Positions 1 through 10,782 are shown, counted from the stretch's first letter. The stretch: DNA of 64,000 bases from Corynebacterium pygosceleis (GCF_016595275.2 NZ_JAENIQ020000003.1:310001-374000), one strand, 5' to 3'. Numbers and translations are program-made. Notes: generated by a model not told the origin, from the letters alone.

Positions 1-165
1 GTGGCCTTCGGGGCGGTTGCGTTCACCGTGTTCCCGGTGCGGGACGCGGTCATCGGTTTCCTCTTCGCGCTGACCCTGGCGTTCATCGCGACGGTGGCAC
101 CCGTCCTGGACAAACGTCAGCGGGACCGGGATGTCACGACTGAACCGCCGTCCCGGGTGGCGTAG
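1..165 (+). CDS. C-terminal end of WecA/Rfe-like undecaprenyl-phosphate GlcNAc-1-phosphate transferase (partial)
   Basis: The frame is open from the window edge and stops with TAG at 163-165, giving 54 residues. They hold one hydrophobic segment (about residues 16-36) and a short basic, hydrophilic tail, as at the cytoplasmic end of a polytopic membrane enzyme. The family call rests mainly on position. In corynebacteria and mycobacteria the gene before the atpI-like gene and atpB encodes a WecA/MraY-type phospho-sugar transferase that starts lipid-linked glycan (arabinogalactan linker) synthesis. No catalytic motif lies inside the window, so this is an inference from synteny. Confidence 0.55.
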   Translation: MAFGAVAFTVFPVRDAVIGFLFALTLAFIATVAPVLDKRQRDRDVTTEPPSRVA

Positions 166-175
166 GATTCGGTCC

Positions 176-607
176 GTGAGTGAAAAGAAGGTGTCCCCCG
201 AATCGCAGTACGACGACCAGCGCGCCCCGCTCGTCCGGGCCGCGAGACTGGGGGCGGCGGCTCTGACCGGGACCACGTTTCTGTTCGCGGCACTGTGGGG
301 CGTGGTCGACGGAACCCCCGGTGTGTGGGGTGTTCTGCTCGGTGCCGTTGTCGGGGGTGGGTTCCTGCTGATGACCGTCGTCAGCGTCCTGGTCACGAGC
401 GGCACCTCGCCGTCGACGACGGTCGCCGTGGTGCTCGGGAGTTGGCTGCTGAAGCTCGTGGTCCTCCTCGTGGTGCTGTTTGTCCTGCGGGACCTGGACT
501 TCTATTCCCGGCGTGCACTGTTCGCGATGATCGTCGTGGCGATCATCGCGGTGATCGGCTCGGAGACCTGGGGAATAGTGCGGAGCCGGACGACGTACGT
601 CTCCTGA
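176..607 (+). CDS. AtpI-like small membrane protein upstream of the ATP synthase operon
   Basis: A 143-residue protein with four predicted membrane segments, roughly residues 22-41, 50-72, 81-105 and 115-135. It sits between the WecA-like gene and atpB, the place of the AtpI/Rv1303-type protein in actinobacteria. AtpI proteins are thought to help assemble the c-ring or supply Mg2+; that role is family knowledge and is not visible here. I chose the GTG at 176, which lies after the previous stop. An in-frame ATG at 131 would overlap the upstream gene by 35 bases. Sequence conservation in this family is weak, so the name rests on topology and context. Confidence 0.7.
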   Translation: MSEKKVSPESQYDDQRAPLVRAARLGAAALTGTTFLFAALWGVVDGTPGVWGVLLGAVVGGGFLLMTVVSVLVTSGTSPSTTVAVVLGSWLLKLVVLLVVLFVLRDLDFYSRRALFAMIVVAIIAVIGSETWGIVRSRTTYVS

Positions 608-1111
608 CCGGCCCGGTACACCCCACGGCTGCCCGGACGGTGTTCCGCTCCGGTCCGTTCCACCCGTGGAGGGGTTCGCGATCGGGGGAAGCGGGTCCGT
701 CCGAACGGGTACCGTACGTCACATCGTGGCGCGGCGTCAGGTACCCCCGTCAGCCTTCCGCAGCGGTCATGTGACAGAGCTTACAGGTGAGTATTTTCCC
801 CGTTGAACGGGTGTCTGCTGCCGCTGTTTCGCGGGTGTGGTGGGCACCCCCGGGGCATTCTTCGGTAAACGTACCCGGCACCTGATAGTCTGATCCCCGG
901 GTCCACGGAGCCACTGTGCCGACATGCTTTCGTCCGCACGGTCGCGCCGCTCTCCGGGCGGCGTGTCCACTGACGCGGGCCCCAGTGATCACCGCGATGA
1001 TGTGCGACGGAGTCCGCGGTCGATCCAGGTACTTTTCAGACGTCCATCGCACCGCACCCAGAGGCAGAAACGTCGGGTGCGGCCCGAACACGGGAGAGAA
1101 CGCTGAGCGTT
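608..1111 (+). promoter_or_regulatory. 504-base leader/promoter region of the atp operon
   Basis: No convincing gene lies here. A palindrome-like TGTGA-N6-TTACA at 770-785 is one base off the GlxR/CRP consensus TGTGA-N6-TCACA. A possible -10 element TAGTCT occurs at 886-891, with no good -35 at the usual distance. The atpB ribosome-binding site is probably GGGAGAG at 1092-1098. The length of the gap and the GlxR-like site suggest that the operon promoter is here, with a leader of about 200 bases. Confidence 0.5.
770..785. promoter_or_regulatory. Candidate GlxR (CRP-family) binding site upstream of atpB
   Basis: TGTGA-CAGAGC-TTACA matches the corynebacterial GlxR consensus TGTGA-N6-TCACA at 9 of 10 defined positions. 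GlxR is a cAMP-responsive global regulator of carbon and energy metabolism in Corynebacterium, so a site before the ATP synthase operon is plausible. It is a single motif match without experimental support. Confidence 0.4.
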
Positions 1112-1936
1112 ATGACACTGTCCATGAAGGGTGAGTTCCACAAACCCGACCTGGACCAAGAATTTTTCCCGGGGTACGTGAATGAGCACGGGGACGTCGT
1201 GAACCTCTGGTTCCACGACTTCCTCAACGGCGCATTCGCACTCGACCGTCTGATGTTCGTCCGCCTGCTCATGGCGGTCCTGCTCGTCGTCTTCTTCGCG
1301 GTTGCCATGCGGAATCCCAAGCTGATTCCGTCCCGGCTGCAGAGCGTGGGGGAGATGGGCCTTGATTTCGTCCGGATCCACATCGCCGAGGAGATCCTCG
1401 GTAAGCGGGAGGGCCGTCGCTTTCTGCCGTTGCTGACGGCCATCTTCTTCACCGTCTTCGCGATGAACCTCCCGTCGGTGGTCCCGGGTCTGAACATCTC
1501 TCCGAATGCTCGAATCGGTATGCCGCTGACGCTGGCGATCGTCGGCTACATCGCGTTCATCTACGCCGGTGTGAAGCGTTACGGCTTCTTCAAGTACGTG
1601 AAGTGCTCGACGGTGGTTCCTAATCTTCCGCCGTTACTCCACGCACTGACGATCCCGATCGAGTTCTTCTCGACGTTCGTCATGCGGCCGGCCACGCTGA
1701 CACTGCGTCTCATGGCCAACATGCTCGCTGGTCACCTCATTCTGGTTCTGCTGTTCTCCGCCACGAACTTCTTCTTCTGGCAGCTGAACGGCTGGACCGT
1801 CCTGAGTGGTGTGACCCTCCTTGCCGGAGTCGCTTTCACGTTGTTCGAGCTGCTGGTCATCTTCCTGCAGGCGTACATCTTCGCGCTCCTCTGTGCCGTC
1901 TACATCGAACTGTCGTTGCACGCGGACGAACACTGA
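1112..1936 (+). CDS. atpB: F1Fo ATP synthase subunit a
   Basis: Membrane subunit a of the ATP synthase, forming the proton half-channels against the c-ring. The 274-residue protein is polytopic. It carries the hallmark RLMANMLAGH at residues 199-208; Arg199 is the essential arginine facing the c-subunit carboxylate. An acidic helix near the C-terminus (FTLFELLVIFLQAYIF) provides the exit half-channel residues. It is first of eight genes in the order B-E-F-H-A-G-D-C. The start at ATG 1112 has GGGAGAG about 11 bases upstream. An in-frame ATG at 1127 is possible but has no ribosome-binding site. Confidence 0.97.
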   Translation: MTLSMKGEFHKPDLDQEFFPGYVNEHGDVVNLWFHDFLNGAFALDRLMFVRLLMAVLLVVFFAVAMRNPKLIPSRLQSVGEMGLDFVRIHIAEEILGKREGRRFLPLLTAIFFTVFAMNLPSVVPGLNISPNARIGMPLTLAIVGYIAFIYAGVKRYGFFKYVKCSTVVPNLPPLLHALTIPIEFFSTFVMRPATLTLRLMANMLAGHLILVLLFSATNFFFWQLNGWTVLSGVTLLAGVAFTLFELLVIFLQAYIFALLCAVYIELSLHADEH

Positions 1937-2350
<414 letters not shown>

Positions 2351-2399
2351 TCCACTGAACAGCGAAGAACCACGCCGACAACGAAAGCTGTGAGGACCT

Positions 2400-2978
2400 A
2401 TGACTAACCACCTTTACCACCTTGCCGAAGGTGGCGCGGAGCACGGTAATCTGCCGCTGAGCGGCCAGATTTCGCCGCTGCTCCCGTTCACCTACGACAT
2501 GGTCTGGTCGGCGCTGTGCTTCATTGTCATCCTGATCGGCTTCTGGAAGTTCGTTCTTCCGAAGGCCCGCGAAGTGCTCGTCGAGCGCGAGGACCGCATC
2601 AAGGGCGGCATCCAGCGCGCCGAGGCCGCGCAGGCGGAAGCCAAGGCCGCCCTCGAGAAGTACAACGCCCAGCTCGCTGAGGCACGTGCTGAAGCGGCGC
2701 AGATCCGTGAGGATGCGCGCACCAAGGGCAAGCAGATCATCGAAGACATGAAGACCCAGGCCACCGAAGAAAGCAACCGAATCATCGAGTCCGGTGAGAA
2801 GCAGCTGATGGCTCAGCGTGAGCAGGTCATCACCGAGCTGCGCCGCGAGATGGGACAGAACTCGATCAACCTGGCCGAGCGTCTGCTCGGTGAGCAGCTC
2901 GGCGACAACGTCAAGCGCTCCGGGACGATCGACGCGTTCCTCTCCGATCTCGACACCGTGGCCCCGGCAGGAAAGTGA
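2400..2978 (+). CDS. atpF: F1Fo ATP synthase subunit b
   Basis: A 192-residue peripheral-stalk subunit with one membrane helix (about residues 33-53) and then a long charged helix rich in Ala, Glu, Lys and Arg (about 55-165) that dimerises as the stator. The short N-terminal extension before the helix is typical of actinobacteria. Its stop codon overlaps a GTG that could open atpH, but the likely atpH start is a few bases further on. Mycobacteria have a second b fused to delta; here b and delta are separate genes. Confidence 0.96.
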   Translation: MTNHLYHLAEGGAEHGNLPLSGQISPLLPFTYDMVWSALCFIVILIGFWKFVLPKAREVLVEREDRIKGGIQRAEAAQAEAKAALEKYNAQLAEARAEAAQIREDARTKGKQIIEDMKTQATEESNRIIESGEKQLMAQREQVITELRREMGQNSINLAERLLGEQLGDNVKRSGTIDAFLSDLDTVAPAGK

Positions 2979-2983
2979 GCGAC

Positions 2984-3802
2984 ATGCACGCAGCGAGCCG
3001 CGAGGCATTGGCGAAGGCGACGCGCAATCTGGACACGATCCTGTCCGGCCAGGGTAACGCCGTGGCCACCGCCGCACAGACCGGAACCGAGCTTTTCGAC
3101 GTCGTGGAGATCCTCGACGGAGACCGCGCCCTGCGTGTCGCTGCCGCGGAGGTCTCGAACCCCGCTGAGCAGCGCGTGGGCCTGGTTCGGGAGGTGTTCG
3201 GCGGCAAGGTCTCCGACACCACCCTCAAGGTCCTCGGAGATGCGGTTGAACTGAACTGGTCCACCCCCCGTGAGATGCGGGAGGGCCTTGTCGAACTGGG
3301 CCGTCGCGCACTGCTGGAGGCCGCCCGGAGCCAGGGGCAGTTGGAGCAGGTGGAGGACGAGCTTTTCCGGCTGTCCCGCATCCTGACCGATCAGCCCCGG
3401 CTCACCCAGCTCCTCGACGACCGTACGGCGACAGCCGACGCGAAGCGGGGACTGCTGGCGGGTGTTCTGTACGGCAAGGTCACCCCGGTGACCGAGGCAC
3501 TCGCGCTGCAGGCGATCACCCGACGTGACCACGGTCCCGTCCAGGACATCGCGGCACTGAGCGCGCTGGCCGCCGACATGCAGAACCGGACGGTCGCCCA
3601 CGTGGTCGCCGCGACCCGGCTCACTGCGGAGCAGGAGCAGGGTCTGAAGGACAAGTTGGGCACGATCTACGGTCGTGAGATGTCCATCCACTCTGAGGTT
3701 GACCCCAGCCTCCTCGGTGGTGTGGTCGTCCGCGTCGGTTCGGAAGTCATCGACGGTTCCACTTCAGGCAAGCTTCAGCGCCTGCGGTCGAAACTGCCGT
3801 GA
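2984..3802 (+). CDS. atpH: F1Fo ATP synthase subunit delta
   Basis: Delta caps the F1 head and ties it to the b stator. From ATG 2984 the protein has 272 residues and begins MHAASREALAK, the same opening I recall for the C. glutamicum subunit. It ends with a conserved delta C-terminal motif (IHSEVDPSLLGGVVVRVG and DGS, near residues 230-257). A GTG at 2975 is in frame but only two bases from the AGGA at 2969-2972. ATG 2984 has an 11-base spacing, so I prefer it. At about 270 residues it is longer than the roughly 180 of E. coli delta, as is usual for corynebacteria. Confidence 0.94.
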   Translation: MHAASREALAKATRNLDTILSGQGNAVATAAQTGTELFDVVEILDGDRALRVAAAEVSNPAEQRVGLVREVFGGKVSDTTLKVLGDAVELNWSTPREMREGLVELGRRALLEAARSQGQLEQVEDELFRLSRILTDQPRLTQLLDDRTATADAKRGLLAGVLYGKVTPVTEALALQAITRRDHGPVQDIAALSALAADMQNRTVAHVVAATRLTAEQEQGLKDKLGTIYGREMSIHSEVDPSLLGGVVVRVGSEVIDGSTSGKLQRLRSKLP

Positions 3803-3871
3803 CCGGCGCCGACTACGACCAGGAGAACTAGACAAATAATGCTGGAAGAAACAACCGAGAGCAGGAAGAAC

Positions 3872-5515
3872 ATGGCGGAGCTGACGATCTCCTCCGACGA
3901 GATCCGTAGCGCGATTGAGAATTACACCTCGAGCTACTCCCCGGAGGCCTCCCGTGAGGAGGTCGGCGTGGTCATTTCGGCGGCTGACGGTATCGCCCAG
4001 GTTTCGGGCCTCCCGTCAGTGATGACGAATGAGCTGCTCGAGTTCCCGGGCGGCGTCATCGGCGTCGCACAGAACCTCGACACCGACCGCGTCGGCGTGG
4101 TTGTCCTGGGTAACTACGAAAGTCTCAAAGAGGGCGACGAAGTTAAGCGGACCGGAGAGGTCCTGTCCATCCCGGTCGGCGACAAGTTCCTCGGCCGCGT
4201 TATCAACCCCCTGGGTGAGCCCATCGACGGCATGGGTGCCATCGAAGCAGAAGAGGACCGTGTCCTCGAGCTTCAGGCCCCCTCCGTGCTGCAGCGTCAG
4301 CCCGTCGAGGAGCCCCTCCAGACCGGCATCAAGGCCATTGATGCGATGACCCCGATCGGCCGTGGTCAGCGTCAGCTGATCATCGGTGACCGTAAGACCG
4401 GCAAGACCGCGGTCTGCCTGGACACGATCCTGAACCAGAAGGCCAACTGGGGGTCCGGCGACGAGAAGAAGCAGGTCCGCTGCATCTACGTCGCCATCGG
4501 ACAGAAGGGTTCCACCATCGCCGGAATCCGGAAGACCCTGGAGGAGCACGGTGCCCTGGAGTACACGACGATCGTCGCGGCTCCCGCATCCGACTCCGCC
4601 GGTTTCAAGTGGCTCGCACCCTTCGCCGGTGCCGCCCTGGGACAGCACTGGATGTACAAGAACAAGCACGTCCTGGTCATCTACGATGACCTGACCAAGC
4701 AGGCTGAGGCATACCGTGCCATCTCCCTGCTGCTGCGCCGCCCGCCGGGCCGCGAGGCCTACCCGGGTGACGTCTTCTACCTGCACTCCCGTCTGCTGGA
4801 GCGTGCCGCGAAGCTGTCCGATGACATGGGTGCCGGTTCGATGACCGCTCTGCCGATCATCGAGACCAAGGCCAACGACGTCTCGGCCTTCATCCCGACC
4901 AACGTCATCTCCATCACCGACGGCCAGGTCTTCCTGGAGTCCGATCTGTTCAACCAGGGCGTTCGCCCCGCCATCAACGTCGGTGTCTCCGTCTCCCGTG
5001 TCGGTGGTGCCGCACAGACCAAGGGCATGAAGAAGGTGTCCGGTTCACTGCGTCTGGACCTCGCCTCCTACCGTGACCTGGAGGCCTTCGCGGCCTTCGC
5101 GTCCGATCTGGATCCGGCGTCCAAGCGTCAGCTGGAACGCGGTCAGCGTCTCGTCGAGCTGCTCAAGCAGTCCGAGAACAACCCGATGGCGGTCGAAGAT
5201 CAGATGGTGTCCATCTGGCTCGCGGGCGAAGGCCACCTCGACAACGTTCCCGTCGAGGATGTCCGTCGCTTCGAGACCGAACTCCACGAGTACCTGCACG
5301 GCAACGCCAGCGAGGTCTACGACCAGATCGCCGGTGGTGCAGCGTTCTCCGACGAGTCGAAGGAGATCCTGGTGTCCGCGACGGAGGACTTCAAGCGCAC
5401 CTTCCAGACCACGGACGGCACCCCGGTGATCAACGAACCCGAGGTCGAGGCAATGGCGGAGGGCGATCTGAAGAAGAACAAGATCACGGTCTCCCGCAAG
5501 TCAGCCAAGAAGTAG
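3872..5515 (+). CDS. atpA: F1Fo ATP synthase subunit alpha
   Basis: Non-catalytic nucleotide-binding subunit of F1. With the start at ATG 3872 it has 547 residues and begins [12 protein letters not shown], matching corynebacterial AtpA. An in-frame ATG at 3839 would add 11 residues but has no ribosome-binding site, while AGGAA at 3863-3867 serves 3872. Visible motifs are the Walker A GDRKTGKT at 172-179, Walker B-like VLVIYDDL at 267-274, and the arginine finger Arg376 in VSVSRVGGA, which reaches into the beta catalytic site. The C-terminal tail is Lys-rich. Confidence 0.97.
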   Translation: MAELTISSDEIRSAIENYTSSYSPEASREEVGVVISAADGIAQVSGLPSVMTNELLEFPGGVIGVAQNLDTDRVGVVVLGNYESLKEGDEVKRTGEVLSIPVGDKFLGRVINPLGEPIDGMGAIEAEEDRVLELQAPSVLQRQPVEEPLQTGIKAIDAMTPIGRGQRQLIIGDRKTGKTAVCLDTILNQKANWGSGDEKKQVRCIYVAIGQKGSTIAGIRKTLEEHGALEYTTIVAAPASDSAGFKWLAPFAGAALGQHWMYKNKHVLVIYDDLTKQAEAYRAISLLLRRPPGREAYPGDVFYLHSRLLERAAKLSDDMGAGSMTALPIIETKANDVSAFIPTNVISITDGQVFLESDLFNQGVRPAINVGVSVSRVGGAAQTKGMKKVSGSLRLDLASYRDLEAFAAFASDLDPASKRQLERGQRLVELLKQSENNPMAVEDQMVSIWLAGEGHLDNVPVEDVRRFETELHEYLHGNASEVYDQIAGGAAFSDESKEILVSATEDFKRTFQTTDGTPVINEPEVEAMAEGDLKKNKITVSRKSAKK

Positions 5516-5567
5516 GGTCGTGACACGCACCATGACCGTCCTAGGAAAAGAAGGGAGGCGATAGATC

Positions 5568-6548
5568 ATGGCCAATCTTCGAGAACTACGTTCCCGCATC
5601 AAGTCGGTGAACTCGACCAAGAAGATCACCAAGGCCCAGGAGCTCATCGCCACCTCGCGAATCACGAAGGCCCAGCAGCGGGTCGAGGCTTCGATGCCGT
5701 ACGCCGAGGAGATCCACCGTGTGATCGAACGCCTCGCGTCCGCCACCGAACTCGACCACGCGATGCTCCGTGAACGTGAGAACGGACGTCGGGCCGCGAT
5801 TCTCGTGGTGACCAGTGACCGTGGCATGTGCGGCGGCTACAACTACAACGTCTTCAAGAAAACCGCCGAACTGCGCGGCATGCTCGAGGACAAGGGCTAC
5901 GAAGTGGTCCTGTACGTCTCCGGCAACAAGGGACTGAGCTACTACCGTTTCCGCGGCGAGGACATCGCCGGCGCGTGGACCGGGTTCTCCCAGGACCCGG
6001 GATACAAGGAGACCCACGGTATGCGCAGGCACCTGATCGACGGTTTCGTCGCAGGATCCACCGGTACCGCGAAGTGGCGTGAGGGACTGGCGACGCCGGA
6101 GGGTGAACCCATCCGGGGCTTCGACCAGTTGCACGTCGTGTACACCGAGTTCGAGTCCATGCTGACCCAGAACGCCCGGGCGCACCAGCTCCTTCCGATC
6201 GAGCCGATCATCGAGCTCGACCAGATCGAGACCGGGGAAGACATGCTCGCCTCGTCGTCCAACGATATCGAGGCGGACTACGACTTCGAGCCCAGTGCGG
6301 AGGAACTGCTCGACGCCCTGCTTCCGCAGTACGTGTCGCGTGGCCTCTACGCCATGCTCCTCGAAGCCGCGGCCAGTGAGTCCGCGTCCCGACGTACCGC
6401 GATGAAGTCTGCGACCGACAACGCCAACGAGCTGGTCAAGGACCTCTCGCGCGTGGCCAACCAGGCCCGTCAGGCACAGATCACCCAGGAAATCACAGAG
6501 ATCGTCGGTGGCGCGGGAGCGCTCGCCGAAAGCGGAGAAAGTGACTAG
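5568..6548 (+). CDS. atpG: F1Fo ATP synthase subunit gamma
   Basis: Central rotor shaft of F1. The 326-residue protein starts with the conserved helix MANLRELRSRIKSVNSTKKITKAQELI and ends with a second long helix (about residues 250-325) that forms the coiled coil inside the alpha3beta3 ring. It is about 35-40 residues longer than E. coli gamma. Acidic sequence around residues 205-245 accounts for part of this, consistent with the gamma loop insertions known in actinobacteria. GGGAGGCG lies 7-8 bases before ATG 5568. The gene stops three bases before atpD. Confidence 0.96.
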   Translation: MANLRELRSRIKSVNSTKKITKAQELIATSRITKAQQRVEASMPYAEEIHRVIERLASATELDHAMLRERENGRRAAILVVTSDRGMCGGYNYNVFKKTAELRGMLEDKGYEVVLYVSGNKGLSYYRFRGEDIAGAWTGFSQDPGYKETHGMRRHLIDGFVAGSTGTAKWREGLATPEGEPIRGFDQLHVVYTEFESMLTQNARAHQLLPIEPIIELDQIETGEDMLASSSNDIEADYDFEPSAEELLDALLPQYVSRGLYAMLLEAAASESASRRTAMKSATDNANELVKDLSRVANQARQAQITQEITEIVGGAGALAESGESD

Positions 6549-7997
<1,449 letters not shown>

Positions 7998-8010
7998 AAG
8001 GGCGGGTCTC

Positions 8011-8382
8011 ATGGCTGAAATCGCCGCTGAACTGGTCGCCGTGGAACGTAAGTTGTGGTCCGGCAACGCCACGATCGTCACGGCCCAGACCACCGAGGGT
8101 GAGATCGGCGTACTCGCCGGTCACGAGCCGATGCTCGGTCAGCTGATCGAGAACGGTGTCGTGACCATCCGCCCGGCCGAGGGGGACCGTCTGGTCGCCG
8201 CCGTCCAGGGTGGATTCATCTCCGTGTCCAAGGACAAGGTCACCATCCTCGCGGACCACGCCGAATGGGCGTCCGAGGTCGACACCGCCGCCGCGGAGGC
8301 CGCCCTCAACGAGGGCGACCGGGACTCCAGGGCACGCGCTGAAGCCGGACTGCGCGCCGTCCGACGGAGTCAGGAAGGCTGA
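8011..8382 (+). CDS. atpC: F1Fo ATP synthase subunit epsilon
   Basis: A 123-residue epsilon subunit linking gamma to the c-ring and able to inhibit ATP hydrolysis. The N-terminal beta sandwich is clear: [13 protein letters not shown], then [16 protein letters not shown] at about residues 30-45 and [14 protein letters not shown] at about 70-83. The C-terminal helices are short (Ala/Glu/Arg-rich, 84-123). AAGGGCGGG precedes ATG 8011. It closes the operon and is followed by a strong hairpin. Confidence 0.95.
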   Translation: MAEIAAELVAVERKLWSGNATIVTAQTTEGEIGVLAGHEPMLGQLIENGVVTIRPAEGDRLVAAVQGGFISVSKDKVTILADHAEWASEVDTAAAEAALNEGDRDSRARAEAGLRAVRRSQEG

Positions 8383-8417
8383 GCCCGGGAGGCTCCGAGC
8401 CACCGGCTCATCTCCCC

Positions 8418-8473
8418 ACGACGACGTGCCCCGGGAGGAACCACCACGGTTTCCTCTCGGGGCACGTCGTCGT
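8418..8473 (+). terminator. Terminator of the atp operon
   Basis: Bases 8418-8440 and 8451-8473 form a 23-bp stem with one G-U pair around a ten-base loop. There is no T-tract, which is common for actinobacterial hairpin terminators. It lies 35 bases after the atpC stop. Confidence 0.85.
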
Positions 8474-8713
8474 CACGGGCATCGGCGATCCATTTTGCTG
8501 TCGTATCACCCAGACCACGGTGGCTGAGCCGGACGAAGCACCAATTCAGCCCCGCTCACCAGCAGTTTCGCGGAGTTGGGGACCCCCGTTGCAATAAGTT
8601 CGTTGATCAGACGTGCCAGGAGTAGGATCACAGAAAAGCGGTGCGCCGGGTGTCAGCGTCGCTGGCCTGAACCGACGACGCGCCGCCGTACCTTGATGAT
8701 GAGGGAGTGATCG
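8474..8713 (+). other. Intergenic stretch before the DUF2550 gene
   Basis: About 240 bases without a gene. Nothing distinctive is seen apart from GAGGGAG at 8701-8707, the ribosome-binding site of the next gene. A promoter for that gene should be here, but no clear -35/-10 pair stands out. Confidence 0.4.
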
Positions 8714-9148
8714 GTGGAGTTTCTCTGGTACGGACTGTCCACGTCATTGTGTGTGTTCGTCGTGCTCGCGGGCTGGCGCTTTCTGCGCGTACGGGCCACC
8801 GGATCCGGGATTCTCCTCAGACGCCTGCCCGCCGACGGTGCGCACGGCTGGCGGCACGGGGCGCTGCGCTACTCGGGGGACGGCATCGAGTTCTACAAGC
8901 TCAGGTCCGTCGCTCCGGCCCCGGATCTCCGTTTCCCGCGTACCGGTGCGGAGGTCACGGGTCGCAGGGAACCCGGTGCCGCGGAAACGGCCTTCATGCC
9001 GGCGGGCGTCCGGATCGTGGAACTGGCCGTCAGGGACCGGCGCTACGAACTCGCGCTCGACGCCCAGAGCGAGACCGCGCTGACCGCCTGGATCGAATCC
9101 GCGCCCAGCGCCCGGCAGGAACGGCGTTTCCGGCCGCTCGACCGCTAG
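8714..9148 (+). CDS. DUF2550 membrane-anchored protein
   Basis: A 144-residue protein with a single N-terminal membrane segment (about residues 4-24), then [18 protein letters not shown] and a soluble domain of about 115 residues rich in Arg. It matches the DUF2550 family (mycobacterial Rv1312 type), which sits after atpC in many actinobacteria. Function is unknown. The start is GTG 8714, seven bases after GAGGGAG. The C-terminal domain probably stays on the cytoplasmic side, given the strongly basic residues after the helix; that topology is inference. Confidence 0.8.
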   Translation: MEFLWYGLSTSLCVFVVLAGWRFLRVRATGSGILLRRLPADGAHGWRHGALRYSGDGIEFYKLRSVAPAPDLRFPRTGAEVTGRREPGAAETAFMPAGVRIVELAVRDRRYELALDAQSETALTAWIESAPSARQERRFRPLDR

Positions 9149-9182
9149 ACGGGTACCGTCCGGTCACCGGGGACGGACACGC

Positions 9183-9188
9183 TAGACT
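9183..9188 (+). promoter_or_regulatory. -10 element of nucS (leaderless)
   Basis: TAGACT lies seven bases before the nucS start codon and there is no ribosome-binding site between them. Transcription would begin at or next to the ATG, giving a leaderless mRNA. Confidence 0.6.
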
Positions 9189-9195
9189 TCGTGGA

Positions 9196-9927
9196 ATGCG
9201 ACTTGTCATTGCCCGTTGTTCCGTTGATTACGTCGGACGGCTGGAGGCGCACCTCCCGTCCGCCGACAGGCTGCTGCTCGTCAAGGCCGACGGTTCCGTG
9301 TCGGTGCACGCCGACGACCGCGCCTACAAGCCCCTGAACTGGATGACGCCACCCTGCACCCTCCGCGAGGAGAACGTGGAGGTGGAGATCGAGGGCGGCA
9401 CCGGTGGCGGTGGGGAGGTGGACCCCGAGGCTGACGCACCCCGCAACACCCTCTGGATCGTGGAGAACTCCAAGGGGGAGCAACTCCGGATCACCATCGA
9501 GAAGATCCATTCCGACGTCACCCATGAGTTCGGTCAGGATCCGGGGTTGATCAAGGACGGTGTCGAGGCGCATCTCCAGGAACTTCTCGCCGAACAGATC
9601 ACCACTCTCGGTGACGGCTACACACTCGTCCGCAGGGAGTACCCCACCGCGATCGGACCGGTCGACATCCTGTGCCGTGACGCCGACGGGGCCGCCGTCG
9701 CCGTGGAGATCAAACGACGGGGGGAGATCGACGGCGTCGAGCAGCTGACACGATACCTCGACCTGTTGAACCGGGATGAGCTTCTCGCCCCGGTTCAGGG
9801 GGTCTTCGCCGCACAGCAGATCAAACCCCAGGCACGTACCCTGGCCGAGGACCGGGGGATCAGGTGTGTCGTCCTCGACTATCAGGCGCTCCGGGGCACG
9901 GAGTCAGCTGAACTCCGTCTGTTCTGA
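9196..9927 (+). CDS. nucS: Mismatch-specific endonuclease NucS (EndoMS)
   Basis: NucS cuts both strands at G-T, G-G and T-T mismatches. It is the core of the non-canonical mismatch repair of actinobacteria lacking MutS/MutL, and it works with the DnaN sliding clamp. The 243-residue protein starts [16 protein letters not shown]. The N-terminal DNA-binding/dimerisation domain covers about 1-110. The RecB-like nuclease domain carries Asp157 (GPVDILC) and Glu171-Ile-Lys173. The C-terminal RLF tail is where the clamp-binding motif lies in corynebacterial NucS. An upstream in-frame extension exists, but ATG 9196 gives the family length and has its own TAGACT box seven bases away. Confidence 0.95.
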   Translation: MRLVIARCSVDYVGRLEAHLPSADRLLLVKADGSVSVHADDRAYKPLNWMTPPCTLREENVEVEIEGGTGGGGEVDPEADAPRNTLWIVENSKGEQLRITIEKIHSDVTHEFGQDPGLIKDGVEAHLQELLAEQITTLGDGYTLVRREYPTAIGPVDILCRDADGAAVAVEIKRRGEIDGVEQLTRYLDLLNRDELLAPVQGVFAAQQIKPQARTLAEDRGIRCVVLDYQALRGTESAELRLF

Positions 9928-10241
9928 TGCCGCGCCGCAACCGTTCCAGAGGCGGTCGCCGTTCCGGTGGGCGGCGGAGTGAACCGACGGTGGCCCCTCT
10001 GCCCCGCGACGGCGCGGTCTACTACGGCACCCAGGAGATGCCCGGACCGTCGTACACCGGTGGTGCCCCGCACCTCGTGCGGAGGATCGGGGCGGGACGC
10101 GCCACGAAGTTCTACGTGTGCCCCGGGTGCAACCAGAACATTCCTCCGGGCGTCGCCCACATCGTCGCATGGCCGAAAGACTTCGGACGGGGTGCCGATG
10201 ACCGGAGGCACTGGCACCGTCACTGCTGGGACAGGCGCTAG
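9927..10241 (+). CDS. Small zinc-binding-type protein translationally coupled to nucS
   Basis: A 104-residue protein whose ATG overlaps the nucS stop (TGATG), so the two are translationally coupled. The N-terminus is a very basic tail ([18 protein letters not shown]). The C-terminal half has C65-x2-C68, H78, and then H95, H97, H99 and C100 in RRHWHRHCW, a plausible Zn site or a degenerate HNH-like fold. Similar small proteins, sometimes auto-annotated as ATP/GTP-binding, occur beside nucS in other actinobacteria as far as I recall. The basic tail and its partner gene suggest nucleic-acid binding, but no function is known. Its stop shares CTAG with the convergent mce gene. Confidence 0.75.
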   Translation: MPRRNRSRGGRRSGGRRSEPTVAPLPRDGAVYYGTQEMPGPSYTGGAPHLVRRIGAGRATKFYVCPGCNQNIPPGVAHIVAWPKDFGRGADDRRHWHRHCWDRR

Positions 10242-10702
10242 TCCGCCGCGACGGGCTCCGTCAGTTCGAGCAGGACACCACCGGCGTCCCTGGGGTGCAC
10301 GAAATTGATCCTGGCTCCACCGGTGCCGCGTTTCGGCTCCGGGTAGAGGAGACGGACCCCGAGACCCCGGAGATGTTCACACAGCGCGTCCATGTTGTCG
10401 GTGCGCAGACACATCTGCTGGAGCCCCGGCCCCTTCTTCTCCAGGAACGTCGCGATGGTCGAGTCTTCGTTCAGGGGCGCGAGCAGCTGGATCACCCCGG
10501 CCGTCGGGGCGGTGGCGTCGGTGTCGGCGGGGCCGACCATCGCCTCGACGACGCCCTGCTCCTCGTTCGTCTCCTGGTGGAGGTTCACCCAGCCGAAGGC
10601 ACTCCGGTAGAACTCGACGGCCGCATCGAGATCGGGGACCGCGATGCCGACGTGGTCGAGGCAGGTGACGTATTCGTGGGGAATGTCGATGGAGTGGTTC
10701 AT
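10238..10702 (-). CDS. mce: Methylmalonyl-CoA epimerase (VOC family)
   Basis: Interconverts the (2R) and (2S) forms of methylmalonyl-CoA in propionate metabolism, feeding B12-dependent methylmalonyl-CoA mutase. The 154-residue protein has two VOC beta-alpha-beta-beta-beta modules. Expected metal-ligand regions are His17 in LDHVGIAV, Gln in GVIQLLAP and Glu near the C-terminus (VLLELTEP). The third classical ligand region reads GPGLQQMCLRT, with Gln where the Propionibacterium enzyme has His; I recall GIQQ in mycobacterial homologues too. The start is ATG 10702. A longer frame to 10795 would cross the divergent promoter. A TAAAAT box lies eight bases upstream, so it may be leaderless. Confidence 0.87.
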   Translation of the reverse strand: MNHSIDIPHEYVTCLDHVGIAVPDLDAAVEFYRSAFGWVNLHQETNEEQGVVEAMVGPADTDATAPTAGVIQLLAPLNEDSTIATFLEKKGPGLQQMCLRTDNMDALCEHLRGLGVRLLYPEPKRGTGGARINFVHPRDAGGVLLELTEPVAAD

Positions 10703-10782
10703 GCTCACTGATTTTACCCCGCCAACCGCGGGCGGGAGCGGGTTGAACGGAACGCCGAACGTCTTTCGGTAGTCTGTGTTGC
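10703..10782. promoter_or_regulatory. Divergent promoter region of mce and the UPF0045 gene
   Basis: On the minus strand TAAAAT (10716 to 10711) lies eight bases before the mce ATG. On the plus strand TAGTCT (10770-10775) lies seven bases before the ATG at 10783. Both genes therefore look leaderless. A TTGAAC occurs at 10743-10748, but its 21-base spacing to TAGTCT is long. Confidence 0.55.
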
